The notes: generated from the sequence alone by a model not told the origin. A stretch of DNA of 64,000 nt from Stenotrophomonas sp. SAM-B (GCF_013387485.1 NZ_JABBXB010000001.1:268001-332000); one strand, 5' to 3'; counted from the first letter of the stretch, positions 43,346 through 53,740 are shown. A program made the numbers and translations.

Positions 43346-46300
43346 GGGCGATGGCGCTGCGCTTCAGGGCGCGCTTCTCGCGGCGCCGCACCCGCCTGGC
43401 CACCCAGCGCTCGCGCAGGCACGAGAAGATCACGTACAGCGCCGGGGTGCTGAGCAGGGTCAGGCTCTGCGAGAACAGCAGGCCACCGATCATCGCGATG
43501 CCCAGCGGGCGGCGCAGCTCGGAGCCTTCGCCGAGGCCGATCGCCAGCGGCACCGCCGCCAGGATCGCCACCATGCTGGTCATCATGATCGGGCGGAAGC
43601 GCACGATGCTCGCTTCGCGTGCCGCTTCCAGCGGGGTCTTGCCGTGCTCGCGCTGCGCCACCACCGCGAAGTCGATCATCATGATCGCGTTCTTCTTGAC
43701 GATGCCGATCAGCAGCACCAGCGCAATCATCGAGATCACCGACAGCTCGGTGTTGGTGCCGTACAGCGCCAGCAGCGCGCCCACGCCCGCCGCCGGCAGC
43801 GTGGAGAGGATGGTGACCGGATGGATCAGGCTCTCGTAGAGCATGCCCAGCACCAGGTAGACGGTGATGATCGCCGCCATCACCAGGATCAGCATCGCCA
43901 TCGGGTCCGAATCGAAGCCGAAGCCCGCGTCCTCGGCCAGGCGGATGTCGCCGGGCATGCGCATGCCGTTGACCGTGCTGTCGATGATGGCCTTGGCCTC
44001 GCCCATGCTGGTGCCGGGGGCGAGGTTGTAGCTCAGCTCCATCGTGGTGTACTGGTTTTCGTGGGTGATCTGCGACGGGGCGAGCCCCGGCACCTGCTCG
44101 GCCACGGCCGTGATCGGCACCATCTCGCCATTGCCGGCACGCACATGGATCTGGTCCAGCGCCCCTGGTGTCGCGGTCTGTTCGGGCAGGGCGTTGACCA
44201 CCACGCTGTACTGGTTGATGTCCGAGTAGATCGTGGAGATCTGGCGCTGGCCGAAGGCACCGTACAGCGCGCCGTCGATCGCACCGACCGACACGCCCAG
44301 GCGTGCGGCCTTGGCGCGGTCGATCACGATGTTCTGGCGCAGGCCGGCAGCGTCCACGTCGGTGCCGACGTCGGCCAGCTTCGGGTTCTTCTTCAGCGCG
44401 GCCTGCAGCTTGGGCAGCCACTCCTGCAGCTGGGCCAGGTCGTTGCCCTGCAGCGAGACGCGGTACTGCGCGCCCTGGCTGGCGCCACCGCCATCATTGC
44501 TGGGCAGGTCCTGGATCGCGCGCAGGCGCAGCTGCAGGTCAGGGTAGCGGTCGGCCTTCGCGCTCAGGCGGGCCAAAGCCTCGGCGGTGGTCTCGCGGCG
44601 GCCGTCCTTGCGCGACTTCAGTTCGACGTTGAACTGCGCGCTGGACCCCTGGCGGCCACTGCCCAGGCGCACGCCCACGGTCTTCACCGCCGGGTCGGCC
44701 ATCAGCATGTCGGTGATGCGGCGCTGGCGGTTGACCATGTCTTCGAAGGAGACGGTCGCGCTGGAATTCGCGCGGCCCCAGATCAGGCCGGTGTCCTGGG
44801 CCGGGAACGCGCCCTTCTTGACCGCACCGAACAGGAACACCGTCGCACCGATCAGCAGCAGCGGGGTCAGCGACAGCAGCAGCGCGTGGCGCAGCGAGAA
44901 GTCCAGCAGCTTCACGTAGATGCGCAGCATGCGGTCGTGGCCGGCATCGAGCAGGCGGCCGAAGCGGCTCGGTGCGCCGGCATCGGCATGCGCGCTCAGG
45001 AAGCGGCTGCACAGTGCGGGCGTCAGGGTCAGCGAGATGATCATCGAGACCACGATGGCCGCGACCAGGGTGACGGTGAACTCCCGGAAGAATGCGCCCA
45101 TCATGCCCTTGGCGAACAGCAGCGGGATGAACACCGCCACCAGCGAGGCGGTGATCGAGACGATGGTGAAGCCGATCTCGCGCGCGCCGGTGAGGGCGGC
45201 CTGCATGCGCGTCATGCCCTCGTCGAGGTGGCGCATGATGTTCTCGATCACCACGATCGCATCATCGACCACGAAGCCGATCGCGATCACCAGCGCCAGC
45301 AGGCTCAGGTTGTTCAGGGTGAAGCCCAGCACGTACATCACCAGCGCCGCGCCGGCCAGCGACAGCGGCACGGTCACCGCGGCGATCAGGGTCGGGGCGA
45401 GCCGGCGCAGGAACAGCGCCATGGTCAGCACCACCATGGCCAGCGCGATCAGCAGGGTGATCTGCACCTCGTGCAGCGAGGAGCGGATGGTCGGGGTGCG
45501 GTCGAAATACGGGGTGAGCGTGGTGCCCGGTTCCAGATAGTCGCGCAGGGTCGGGATCTGCGCCTTCACCCGGTCCACGGTTTCCACGATGTTGGCGCCG
45601 GCGCGGGTGAACACGTACATCACCACCGCCGGCTTGTGGTTGAACCACGCGGCCTGGTAGGCGTCCTGCTGCCCGTCGTAGACGTTGGCGATGTCCTGCA
45701 GGCGGATCACGCGGCCATCGTCGGCGGTCTTGATCACCAGCTGGGCGAAATCGGCCGCGCGCGCGACGGAGTCGTTGGCGATGATCGCGGTGGTGGTGTT
45801 GCCATCGGTGAGGAAGCCGGTCGGCGAGGTCACGTTGGCCGCGCGCACGGCGTTGCGCAGGTCATCGGCGGTCAGGCCGAGGGCGTTCATCAGGCGCAGG
45901 TTGACGTCCACGCGCACGGCCGGCGTGGAGGCGCCAGCGATATCCACCGAGGACACACCGGTGATCTGGCGGATGCGCTGGGCCAGCAGCGAATCGGCCA
46001 CGTTGTAGAGGTCGTCGGCCGACTGCGTTTCCGAGGTCAGGGCAATCGCGATGACCGGGTCGTCGTTCGGGTTCGCCTTCTGGAACATCGGCGTGCCCAG
46101 CCCGGCGGGCAGGTCGGACTGCGCGGAGTTGATCGCGGTCTGCACGTCCAGCGCGGCCGAATCGATGTCGCGGTCGCTCTGGAAGATCATGAAGACCAGC
46201 GAGCTGCCTTCCGAGCTGGACGAGCGCATGCGGTCGATGCCCGGCAACTGGCCGAGGTGGCGCTCCAGCGGCGCGGTCACCGTGGAGGCCATCGTCGTGG

Positions 46301-46466
46301 CATCCGCGCCGGCCTGGTTGGCATGCACGAAGATCACCGGAATCTGGATGTTCGGCAGCGCCGACACGCCCAGTTGCAGGTAGCAGATCACACCCACCAC
46401 GAACAGGCCGATGGCCAGCAGGGCGGTGCCGATCGGGCGGCGGATGAACGGGCCGGAGATGTTCAT
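43341..46466 (-). CDS. mdtC: RND efflux transporter, MdtC/MuxC-like (SmeK-like)
   Basis: 1041 residues, twelve membrane helices with two large periplasmic loops, the hydrophobe/amphiphile RND plan. NISGPFIRRPIGTALLAIGLFVVGV opens it; LALVIAIGFVVDDAIVVIENIMRHL (residues ~385-409) carries the two helix-4 Asp of the proton relay; LVLLIGIVKKNAIMMIDFAVV lies near ~915. It is the third gene of an MFP-RND-RND operon like mdtABC or smeIJK; such pumps use a heterotrimer of the two RND subunits. Start ATG 46466 begins directly at the conserved N-terminus, 34 bases after the mdtB-like stop. Confidence 0.95.
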   Translation of the reverse strand: MNISGPFIRRPIGTALLAIGLFVVGVICYLQLGVSALPNIQIPVIFVHANQAGADATTMASTVTAPLERHLGQLPGIDRMRSSSSEGSSLVFMIFQSDRDIDSAALDVQTAINSAQSDLPAGLGTPMFQKANPNDDPVIAIALTSETQSADDLYNVADSLLAQRIRQITGVSSVDIAGASTPAVRVDVNLRLMNALGLTADDLRNAVRAANVTSPTGFLTDGNTTTAIIANDSVARAADFAQLVIKTADDGRVIRLQDIANVYDGQQDAYQAAWFNHKPAVVMYVFTRAGANIVETVDRVKAQIPTLRDYLEPGTTLTPYFDRTPTIRSSLHEVQITLLIALAMVVLTMALFLRRLAPTLIAAVTVPLSLAGAALVMYVLGFTLNNLSLLALVIAIGFVVDDAIVVIENIMRHLDEGMTRMQAALTGAREIGFTIVSITASLVAVFIPLLFAKGMMGAFFREFTVTLVAAIVVSMIISLTLTPALCSRFLSAHADAGAPSRFGRLLDAGHDRMLRIYVKLLDFSLRHALLLSLTPLLLIGATVFLFGAVKKGAFPAQDTGLIWGRANSSATVSFEDMVNRQRRITDMLMADPAVKTVGVRLGSGRQGSSAQFNVELKSRKDGRRETTAEALARLSAKADRYPDLQLRLRAIQDLPSNDGGGASQGAQYRVSLQGNDLAQLQEWLPKLQAALKKNPKLADVGTDVDAAGLRQNIVIDRAKAARLGVSVGAIDGALYGAFGQRQISTIYSDINQYSVVVNALPEQTATPGALDQIHVRAGNGEMVPITAVAEQVPGLAPSQITHENQYTTMELSYNLAPGTSMGEAKAIIDSTVNGMRMPGDIRLAEDAGFGFDSDPMAMLILVMAAIITVYLVLGMLYESLIHPVTILSTLPAAGVGALLALYGTNTELSVISMIALVLLIGIVKKNAIMMIDFAVVAQREHGKTPLEAAREASIVRFRPIMMTSMVAILAAVPLAIGLGEGSELRRPLGIAMIGGLLFSQSLTLLSTPALYVIFSCLRERWVARRVRRREKRALKRSAIAR

Positions 46467-46500
46467 CGAACGCCTCCGCAGCGGTCTGCGGTGCTCATCA

Positions 46501-49500
46501 TCACGCCTGCGGCTCCCGCACCGGGCCATGGCCGTGGCGCAGCGCGCGCTGTTCGCGACGCTGGCGCAGGCGCTCGGAGAAGCGTTCCATGTACAGGTAG
46601 ATCACCGGCGTGGTGTACAGCGTGACCAGCTGCGACAGCAGCAGGCCGCCGACGATGGCGATGCCCAGCGGACGACGCAGTTCCGAGCCGATGCCGGTGC
46701 CCAGGGCCAGCGGCAGCGCACCGAGCATGGCCGCCGCGGTGGTCATCATGATCGGGCGGAAGCGCAGCAGGCAGGCACGACGGATCGCTTCATGCGCGTT
46801 GGCGCCGGTGCGGCGGGCCTCGATCGCGAAGTCGACCATCATGATGCCGTTCTTCTTGACGATGCCGATCAGCAGCACGATGCCGACGATGCCGTCCACC
46901 GACAACGGCAGCCCGCACACCATCAGCGCCAGCAGCGCGCCGACGCCGGCCGGGGGCAGGGTGGAGATGATGGTGAAGGGGTGGATGTAGCTCTCATACA
47001 GCACGCCCAGCACGATGTAGATCAGCACCAGCGAGGCCAGCAGCAGCCACACCACGTCGGTCTGGCTGCCGGTGAACTCGGCGGCCTTGCCGATGAACTG
47101 CGCGTGCACCTGCGAGGGCATGTCCAGGCTGGCCTTGGTCTCTTCGATCGCCTTCACCGCATCGGACAGCGAGTAGCCGGGCGCGATGTTGAACGACACC
47201 GTGACCGCCGGCAGCTGCTGCTGGTGGCTGACCACCAGGGGGGTGCTGGTGACCCGGCCTTCGGCCAGCGCGGCCAGCGGGATGATGTTGCCGGCGCCGA
47301 CCGGGATGCCGGTGTTCTGCGCGCCGATGCCGGTGGCGGTGGACGAGTTGGACGAGGTCACCTGGCCGAAGTTGGTCGCATTGCTGCCCGTCAGCGCGCC
47401 GGCGCCGTTGGAGGCGACCGCCAGCTGGTTCATCAGCGCGGTGCTGGTGCGGAACTCCGGCGCCACTTCCAGCACCACGCGGTACTGGTTGAGCTCGGTG
47501 AAGATGGTCGAGATCTGGCGCTGGCCGAAGGCGTCGTACAGCGTGTCGTCGATGGTCTGCATCGGCACGCCGAGCACGCTGGCCTTGTCGCGGTCGATGG
47601 TCAGCTCGAGCGCGCGCCCTTGGTTGGACAGGTTGTTGTCCACGTCGGCCAGCTCCGGACGCTGGCGCAGCGCCTCGGTCATCCGCGTGGCCTGCAGCGC
47701 GACCTGGGCGCTGTCCACGTCCGACAGCGAATACTGGTACTCGGTGGCGGCCACGCGGGTATCCAGGGTGACGTCCTGCACCGGCTTGAGGTACAGCGCC
47801 ACGCCGGGGATGCCGGCCACGGCCTTCTGCAGGCGCGGCAGGATTTCATCAAGCCCGTCGCGGTCGCCGCGCTCCTTCAGCACGATCGACAGCTGGCCCT
47901 GGTTGAGCGTGGGGTTCATGGTGCCGGCGCCGATGAAGGCCGACACGCCGGTCACCGCCGGGTCGCCGCGCAGCGCTTCGGCCACGGCCTTGGTGCGCTG
48001 CTCCATCTGTGGGAAGGCGATGTTCTGGTCGGCCTGGACCACGCCGGTGATCAGGCCGGTGTCCTGCTCGGGCAGCAGGCCCTTGGGGATCACGATGTAG
48101 AGCACCACGGTCAGCACCAGTGCGCCGGCGGCGACAGCCAGGGTCAGCGGCTGATGCTCGAGCACCCAGTCCAGGCTGCGTTCGTACAGGCCGACGGTGC
48201 GCGACCACACGGTGGTCTTGCCGGACGCGGCCGCCCGCTCGTGCGCGTCTTCGCCTTCGGGCAGCGCATCGGGCTTGAGCAGGTAGGCGCACATCATCGG
48301 GGTGAGCGTCAGCGAGATCAGCATCGACAGCGTCACCGCGATGCTCAGCACCCAGGCGAATTCGTGGAACAACCGGCCGGTGACACCGGGCATCAGCAGC
48401 AGCGGCAGGAACACCGCCACCAGCGAGATGGTCAGCGAGAGCACGGTGAAGCCGATCTGCTGCGCACCGATCTCGGCCGCTTCGGGTCCGCTCTTGCCCT
48501 GTTCGATGTAACGCACGATGTTCTCGATCATCACGATCGCATCGTCGACCACGAAGCCGGTGGCCACCACCAGCGCCATCAGCGAGAGGTTGTCCAGCGA
48601 CATGCCGGCGAACGCCATCACGCCGAAAGTGCCGGCCAGCGACAGCGGCACCGCCACCGAGGGAATGATGGTCGCCCACAGGCGGCGCAGGAACACGAAG
48701 ATCACCGCGACCACCAGGCCGATGGTGAGGATCAGGGTGAACTGCACCTCATGCACCGAGGCGCGGATGGTCTCGGTACGGTCGTTGAAGATTTCCAGAT
48801 GCACGTCGGCCGGCAGCACGTTCTGCAGCTGCGGCAGCAGCGCACGGATGCGCTCGACGGTCTGCACGATGTTGGCGCCGGGCTGGCGGCGCACTTCCAG
48901 CAGCACCGCCGGCTTGCCATCGGCCCATGCGGCCAGTTGGTCGTTCTCCACGCCGTCGACCACGTTGGCCACGTCGGACAGGCGTACCGGGCGGCTGTTC
49001 TTGTAGCTGATGATGGTGTCGCGGTACTCGGCGGCGCTGGTCAGCTGGTCATTGGTGCCGATCGAGTAGGACTGGGTCTTGCCGTTGAGCGAGCCCTTGG
49101 GCGCGTTGACGTTGGCCTGGGTCAGCGCGCTGCGCAGGTCTTCCAGGGTCAGGCCCATGTTGGACAGCTGCGCCGGATTGACCTGGATGCGCACGGCCGG
49201 GCGCACGTTGCCGGCGATGGAGACCAGGCCCACGCCCTGCACCTGCGACAGGCGCTGGGCGAGGATGGAGTCGGCGTAGTTGTTGACGTCGCGCAGCGGG
49301 CGCGTGTCGGAGGTGAGCTTGAGGGTGACGATCGCCGCGTCGGCCGGGTTCACCCGGTTGTAGACCGGCTGATAGGGCAGCGAGGAGGGCAGGGTGGCCT
49401 GGCGGATCGCGGCCTGCACGTCCTGCGCGGCGATGTCGATGTCGCGGTCCATCGAGAACTGCAGGATGATCGTGGACAGCCCCGCCGACGAATCGGAGGT

Positions 49501-49740
49501 CATGATCTCCAGCCCGGAGATCTGCCCGAACTGGCGCTCCAGCGGCGTGGTCACCAGCGAGGCCATGGTGACCGCGTTGGCGCCGGGGTACTGGGTGGTC
49601 ACCACCAGGCTGGGCGCATCGATCTCGGGCAGCGCCGACACCGGCAGCTGGCGGTAGCCGAGGATGCCGAGCAGCAGCAGGCCCGCCATCAGCAGCGAAG
49701 TGGCGATCGGGCGGCGGATGAAAATCGTCGAAAAGCCCAC
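46501..49740 (-). CDS. mdtB: RND efflux transporter, MdtB/MuxB-like (SmeJ-like)
   Basis: 1079 residues with the RND plan. GFSTIFIRRPIATSLLMAGLLLLG is the N-terminus; LVVATGFVVDDAIVMIENIVRYIEQG carries the helix-4 acidic pair; FRPIMMTTAAAMLGALPLALGTG lies near the C-terminus. Compared with its partner and with E. coli MdtB it has about 35 extra residues rich in Ser, Thr, Asn and Gly in the second periplasmic loop (around residues 780-820, GSNATNFGQVTSSNSSTATG). It lies between the membrane fusion protein gene and the second transporter. Confidence 0.95.
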   Translation of the reverse strand: MGFSTIFIRRPIATSLLMAGLLLLGILGYRQLPVSALPEIDAPSLVVTTQYPGANAVTMASLVTTPLERQFGQISGLEIMTSDSSAGLSTIILQFSMDRDIDIAAQDVQAAIRQATLPSSLPYQPVYNRVNPADAAIVTLKLTSDTRPLRDVNNYADSILAQRLSQVQGVGLVSIAGNVRPAVRIQVNPAQLSNMGLTLEDLRSALTQANVNAPKGSLNGKTQSYSIGTNDQLTSAAEYRDTIISYKNSRPVRLSDVANVVDGVENDQLAAWADGKPAVLLEVRRQPGANIVQTVERIRALLPQLQNVLPADVHLEIFNDRTETIRASVHEVQFTLILTIGLVVAVIFVFLRRLWATIIPSVAVPLSLAGTFGVMAFAGMSLDNLSLMALVVATGFVVDDAIVMIENIVRYIEQGKSGPEAAEIGAQQIGFTVLSLTISLVAVFLPLLLMPGVTGRLFHEFAWVLSIAVTLSMLISLTLTPMMCAYLLKPDALPEGEDAHERAAASGKTTVWSRTVGLYERSLDWVLEHQPLTLAVAAGALVLTVVLYIVIPKGLLPEQDTGLITGVVQADQNIAFPQMEQRTKAVAEALRGDPAVTGVSAFIGAGTMNPTLNQGQLSIVLKERGDRDGLDEILPRLQKAVAGIPGVALYLKPVQDVTLDTRVAATEYQYSLSDVDSAQVALQATRMTEALRQRPELADVDNNLSNQGRALELTIDRDKASVLGVPMQTIDDTLYDAFGQRQISTIFTELNQYRVVLEVAPEFRTSTALMNQLAVASNGAGALTGSNATNFGQVTSSNSSTATGIGAQNTGIPVGAGNIIPLAALAEGRVTSTPLVVSHQQQLPAVTVSFNIAPGYSLSDAVKAIEETKASLDMPSQVHAQFIGKAAEFTGSQTDVVWLLLASLVLIYIVLGVLYESYIHPFTIISTLPPAGVGALLALMVCGLPLSVDGIVGIVLLIGIVKKNGIMMVDFAIEARRTGANAHEAIRRACLLRFRPIMMTTAAAMLGALPLALGTGIGSELRRPLGIAIVGGLLLSQLVTLYTTPVIYLYMERFSERLRQRREQRALRHGHGPVREPQA

Positions 49741-49828
49741 GGGCGGGTCCTTGCTGGTGCGTCGTGCTGCGTTGGATCAGGCGAACGCCGGCAGGTGCGC
49801 CGGCGTCAGGAACGTGGGGCGGGCGCGA

Positions 49829-51067
49829 TCAGCGCGGACCGCCGCCGCGGCGTCCACCGCCACCCTGCTGCTGGGCGGCCTTGAGCTCGGCTTCGGTCGG
49901 CGCGGCCGGGGTTTCGCCCGGCTTGAGCGCGGTGACCTTGGCGCCCGGCTTGAGCCGGAACTGGCCTTCGCTTACGACCCGCTCGCCGCCCTTCAGGCCT
50001 TCGGTGATCTGCACCTGGCTGTCGCCGACTTCCACGCCGCTCTTGACCGTCTGCATGGCCACGGTGCTGTCCGGCTTGACGATATAGACGTACTCGCCAT
50101 CCGGGCCGCGCATCACGGCCTGGGTGGGGATCACCACGCCGCCGGCGATGGTGCGCAGCTGCATGCGGACGTTGACGAACTGGCCCGGCCACAGCGAATT
50201 GTCTTCGTTGTCGAACAGGGCGCGCGCGCGGAAGGTGCCGCTGTCGCTGCTGATCTGGTTGTCGACCACGTCCAGCTTGCCGCCATCGGTGAGCACGTGC
50301 GCATCGTTGCGGTCCAGCGCGGCGATATCCACCGCGCCGGCGGCCTGGGCTTGGCGTACGGCCGGCAGCTGGCGCTCGGGCAGGTTGAACACCACGTGGA
50401 TCGGATGGATCTGGGTCAGCGTCACCAGCGCGGTGCCGGCGCTGACGATGTTGCCGGCATCGACCGCGCGGATACCGGCGATGCCGGAGATCGGCGCGGT
50501 GACGCGGGTGTACTGCAGCTGCACCTGGGCGGCGCGCATGCTGGCCTCGTTGGCGGCCACGGCACTCTCGAACTGGGCGACCTGGTTGCGCTGGGTATCC
50601 AGGTCGGTCTTGGCCACGTACTGGCGGTACTCGGGCGAATTGGAGCGCTGGTAGTTGGAGCGCGCGGTGGCGAGCTGGGCCTGGTTCTGGCGCTTGGCCG
50701 CCGCGGCTTCATCAAAGCTGGCCTGCAGGGTGCGCGGATCGATCTGCGCGAGCAGGTCGCCCTTCTTCACTTCCTGGCCCTCCTTGAAGTTCAGGCTGAT
50801 CAGCTGGCCGCCCACCTGCGGGCTCACCGTGACGGTGTTCATCGCCGCGACCGTGCCCAGCGCGCTGGCATAGACCGGTACGTCCTGGCGGACCGCATCG
50901 ATCACCGTGACCGGCACCGGGCCTGCATTGGCCGGGTCACCGCCCTGGCGCCCTTCGGCTGCCGGACCCGCCGCGTCTCCCTTCTTGCCACCCATCAGGC
51001 GCACGCCGACAACGGCAACCACCAGCACTGCGACCACCAGCAGCACGATCTTCCAGAAACGCGACAT
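49829..51067 (-). CDS. mdtA: RND periplasmic adaptor, MdtA/MuxA-like (SmeI-like)
   Basis: 412 residues. An N-terminal membrane anchor (ILLVVAVLVVAVVGVRLMG-type) is followed by the beta-barrel and lipoyl half-motifs (TVSPQVGGQLISLNFKEGQEVKKGDLLAQIDP), a helical hairpin rich in Gln and Ala, the second lipoyl half (RVTAPISGIAGIRAVDAGNIV) and a C-terminal barrel. The tail is Gly/Arg-rich (GGGGRRGGGPR), unusual for the family. It is the first gene of the efflux operon. No outer-membrane factor gene is adjacent, so a TolC-like protein encoded elsewhere must complete the pump. Confidence 0.94.
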   Translation of the reverse strand: MSRFWKIVLLVVAVLVVAVVGVRLMGGKKGDAAGPAAEGRQGGDPANAGPVPVTVIDAVRQDVPVYASALGTVAAMNTVTVSPQVGGQLISLNFKEGQEVKKGDLLAQIDPRTLQASFDEAAAAKRQNQAQLATARSNYQRSNSPEYRQYVAKTDLDTQRNQVAQFESAVAANEASMRAAQVQLQYTRVTAPISGIAGIRAVDAGNIVSAGTALVTLTQIHPIHVVFNLPERQLPAVRQAQAAGAVDIAALDRNDAHVLTDGGKLDVVDNQISSDSGTFRARALFDNEDNSLWPGQFVNVRMQLRTIAGGVVIPTQAVMRGPDGEYVYIVKPDSTVAMQTVKSGVEVGDSQVQITEGLKGGERVVSEGQFRLKPGAKVTALKPGETPAAPTEAELKAAQQQGGGGRRGGGPR

Positions 51068-51297
51068 TCAATAACTCCTGAGGGCTGGCGGAGGGCGGGG
51101 GGCCCCGGTTGGCTAGGCGCAAAGCATACCCGTCGCCCGTGGGCTTTCATGCATGACGGATGGGACGGGCGATCAGACCGGATGTGACGGGTGAGGTTCC
51201 CTCCATGAACGCCTGCCCGGGCAGAAAGTTACAGCGTGATCGGCGCCGATGCCCTACATTCAGGTTCGACCGCCGTCCTGACCCGTGGAGACCCTCA

Positions 51298-52629
51298 ATG
51301 CCCCGTCTGTCGCTGCTGATGTCCGCCCTGCTGCTGGCCGCCCCCGGCCTGGCCGCCGCCGCCCCTGCCGAACGCCCGGAAGTGGCCGCCGCCGCGACCC
51401 GCCTGAAGGCCCAGGTGATCGACTGGCGCCGCGACTTCCACCAGCACCCGGAGCTGTCCAACCGCGAAGAACGCACCTCGGCCAAGGTCGCCGAGCGCCT
51501 GCGCGCCATGGGCCTGAAGCCGCAGACCGGCATCGCCCACCACGGCGTGGTGGCGATCATCAAAGGCGGCAAGCCCGGCCCGCGGATCGCCCTGCGCGCG
51601 GACATGGACGCGCTGCCGGTGACCGAGCAGACCGGCCTGCCGTTCGCCTCCAAGGCCACCAGCACCTATCGCGGCGAGACCGTCGGGGTGATGCATGCCT
51701 GCGGCCACGATGCCCACACCGCCACCCTGCTGGGCGTGGCCGATGCGCTGGTGAAGATGCGCGCGAACCTGCCCGGCGAAGTGATGCTGATCTTCCAGCC
51801 CGCCGAGGAAGGCGCGCCGCCGCCGGAAGAGGGCGGTGCGGCGTTGATGCTCAAGGAAGGCCTGTTCAAGGACTTCAAGCCGGAGGCGGTGTTCGGCCTG
51901 CATGTGTTCTCCAGCGTGCCGGCCGGCCAGATCGCGGTGCGTGGCGGCCCACTGATGGCCGCGTCGGACCGGTTCGGCATCAAGGTGATCGGTCGCCAGA
52001 CCCATGGCTCGGCGCCGTGGAACGGGGTAGACCCGATCGTGGCAACGGCCGACCTGGTCGGCACCGCGCAGACCATCGTCAGCCGCCGCGCCAACCTGTC
52101 CAAGCAGCCGGCCGTGGTGACGTTCGGCGCAATCAAGGGCGGCATCCGCTACAACATCATCCCCGATGAAGTGGAGATGGTCGGCACCATCCGGACCTTC
52201 GACGAGGGCATGCGCCAGCAGATCTTCGCCGACCTGCGCAACGTGGCCGAACACACCGCCGCCGCCCATGGCGCCAAGGCGGAAACGGAGATCTACGAGT
52301 CCGAGGGCAACCCGGCCACGGTCAACGATCCGGCGCTGACCGCGCGGATGCTGCCGAGCCTGCAGGCCGTGGTGGGCGAAGGCAATGTCTACGAGCCGCC
52401 GCTGCAGATGGGCGCGGAGGACTTCTCGCTGTACGCCCAGCAGGTGCCCGGCATGTTCTTCTTCGTGGGCTCGACCAGCGAAGGGATCGATCCTGCCACC
52501 GCGCCGGCCAATCATTCGCCGAAGTTCCTGCTCGATGAGAAGGCGCTGGACGTGGGCCTGCGCGCGCTGCTGCAGGTGAGCCTGGATTACCTCAATGGGA
52601 CGCCGGCTGCGGCGCCTGGCGCAGGCTGA
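51298..52629 (+). CDS. M20 family amidohydrolase/carboxypeptidase, secreted
   Basis: 443 residues with a signal peptide (MPRLSLLMSALLLAAPGLAAAA). The M20D (hippuricase/IAA-amino-acid hydrolase) signature is complete: DFHQHPELSNREERT, ALRADMDALPVTEQTGLPFAS, HACGHDAHTATLLGVA (metal ligands), FQPAEEGAPPPEEGG (catalytic Glu) and MGAEDFSLYAQQVPG. It probably removes acyl groups from N-acyl amino acids in the periplasm. SD GGAG lies 9 bases before ATG 51298. It is divergent from the efflux operon. Confidence 0.9.
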   Translation: MPRLSLLMSALLLAAPGLAAAAPAERPEVAAAATRLKAQVIDWRRDFHQHPELSNREERTSAKVAERLRAMGLKPQTGIAHHGVVAIIKGGKPGPRIALRADMDALPVTEQTGLPFASKATSTYRGETVGVMHACGHDAHTATLLGVADALVKMRANLPGEVMLIFQPAEEGAPPPEEGGAALMLKEGLFKDFKPEAVFGLHVFSSVPAGQIAVRGGPLMAASDRFGIKVIGRQTHGSAPWNGVDPIVATADLVGTAQTIVSRRANLSKQPAVVTFGAIKGGIRYNIIPDEVEMVGTIRTFDEGMRQQIFADLRNVAEHTAAAHGAKAETEIYESEGNPATVNDPALTARMLPSLQAVVGEGNVYEPPLQMGAEDFSLYAQQVPGMFFFVGSTSEGIDPATAPANHSPKFLLDEKALDVGLRALLQVSLDYLNGTPAAAPGAG

Positions 52630-52652
52630 AGTCAGCGGACGGCTGGCAGACG

Positions 52653-52677
52653 GTAGGTCCCGGCCGTTGGCCGGGGC
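52653..52677 (+). repeat. REP element (CCGGC-type variant)
   Basis: GTAGGTCCCGGCCGTTGGCC followed by GGGGC; arms CCCGGCC/GGCCGGG. It lies between the M20 gene and queF. Confidence 0.75.
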
Positions 52678-52799
52678 GAAACCCGGCACGGGCGGGAGGG
52701 TTCCGGTCCTCCCGCCGACTGGGAACGCCATCATCTGGTCGCCGTGGCCTGTCGTTTTCGCCGCCGGACGCCGCGCGCCTACCGGCGTAAAATGGCGGC

Positions 52800-53618
52800 A
52801 TGAATACCCCCCAGGACTCCAGCCTCGGTCGCGAGGTGGCTTACCCATCGCAGTACGATCCCGGCCTGCTCTTTCCCATCCCGCGCCGTGGCGCCCGCGA
52901 GGAGATCGGCCTGGACGAGGCGGCGCTGCCGTTCGTCGGCCATGACCGCTGGCAGGCCTATGAGCTGAGCTGGCTGGACGGTCGCGGCAAGCCGCGCGTG
53001 GCGGTGGCCACGGTCAGCGTGCCGTGCACCTCGCCGAACCTGATCGAATCCAAGTCGTTCAAGCTCTACCTCAACTCCCTCAACAGCACGCGTTTCGACG
53101 ATGACGCAGCCGCACGGCTGTGCATCACCCGCGACCTGTCGGCCTGTGCCGGCGCGGTGGTGACGGTGGTGTTCGGCGTGCCGCCGCTGGTGGAAGACGC
53201 CGAGGGCGAATCGCTGGACGAACGCGATGTCGCCATCGAGCGCTACGGCCCGCCCGCACCGGAATTCCTGTTCGCCGATGCCGATGAGGTGGTGACCGAG
53301 ACGTTGAGCTCGGCCCTGCTGAAGTCCAACTGCCCGGTCACCGGCCAGCCGGACTGGGCCAGCCTCAGCGTGCGCTACCGCGGCCCGAAGATCGACCGCG
53401 ACGGCCTGCTCAAGTACCTGATCAGCTACCGCGAACACGCCGAGTTCCACGAGCAGTGCGTGGAGCGGATTTTCAGCGAGATCACCCAGCGCTGCCAGCC
53501 GCAGTGGCTGGAAGTGGAAGCGCGCTACACCCGCCGCGGCGGCCTGGACATCAACCCGTGGCGGGCCAGCCCGGGCATCGCCGCCCCGGCGCGCACCGTC
53601 CGCGACCTGCGCCAGTAG
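52800..53618 (+). CDS. queF: NADPH-dependent 7-cyano-7-deazaguanine reductase
   Basis: 272 residues, the long (E. coli YqcD-like) form with two tandem tunnelling-fold halves. QueF reduces preQ0 to preQ1 for queuosine in tRNA. The substrate and NADPH motif [17 protein letters not shown] (residues ~80-96) and the catalytic Cys in [17 protein letters not shown] (~175-191) are visible. The C-terminal [14 protein letters not shown] (~241-254) is conserved. Its stop codon is the TAG of a REP element. Confidence 0.97.
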   Translation: MNTPQDSSLGREVAYPSQYDPGLLFPIPRRGAREEIGLDEAALPFVGHDRWQAYELSWLDGRGKPRVAVATVSVPCTSPNLIESKSFKLYLNSLNSTRFDDDAAARLCITRDLSACAGAVVTVVFGVPPLVEDAEGESLDERDVAIERYGPPAPEFLFADADEVVTETLSSALLKSNCPVTGQPDWASLSVRYRGPKIDRDGLLKYLISYREHAEFHEQCVERIFSEITQRCQPQWLEVEARYTRRGGLDINPWRASPGIAAPARTVRDLRQ

Positions 53619-53640
53619 GCATCGACCGTTGGTCGATGCG
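53615..53640 (+). repeat. REP element containing the queF stop codon
   Basis: GTAGGCATCGACCGTTGGTC followed by GATGC. The queF stop TAG (53616-53618) is part of the GTAG. Confidence 0.85.
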
Positions 53641-53663
53641 ATCAAGCAGGCATCAAGTCCACG

Positions 53664-53740
53664 GTAGAGCCACGCCATGCGTGGCTGCCCGTGGCAGTGA
53701 CGTCGATCGGCCCCGCCAGCCACGCATGGCGTGGCTCTAC
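53664..53740. repeat. Inverted pair of a third REP type (AGCCACGC core)
   Basis: GTAGAGCCACGCCATGCGTG plus GCT at 53664-53686 and its exact inverted copy AGCCACGCATGGCGTGGC plus TCTAC at 53718-53740, spaced by 31 bases. Both begin or end with GTAG like the other elements, but the palindromic core is different. Confidence 0.85.

Noticed and set aside
43320..49884. Two antisense frames of over 1,100 codons opposite the RND transporters
   Set aside because: Same His/Gln/Arg/Asp-rich composition as other shadows; the minus-strand frames encode complete RND proteins.
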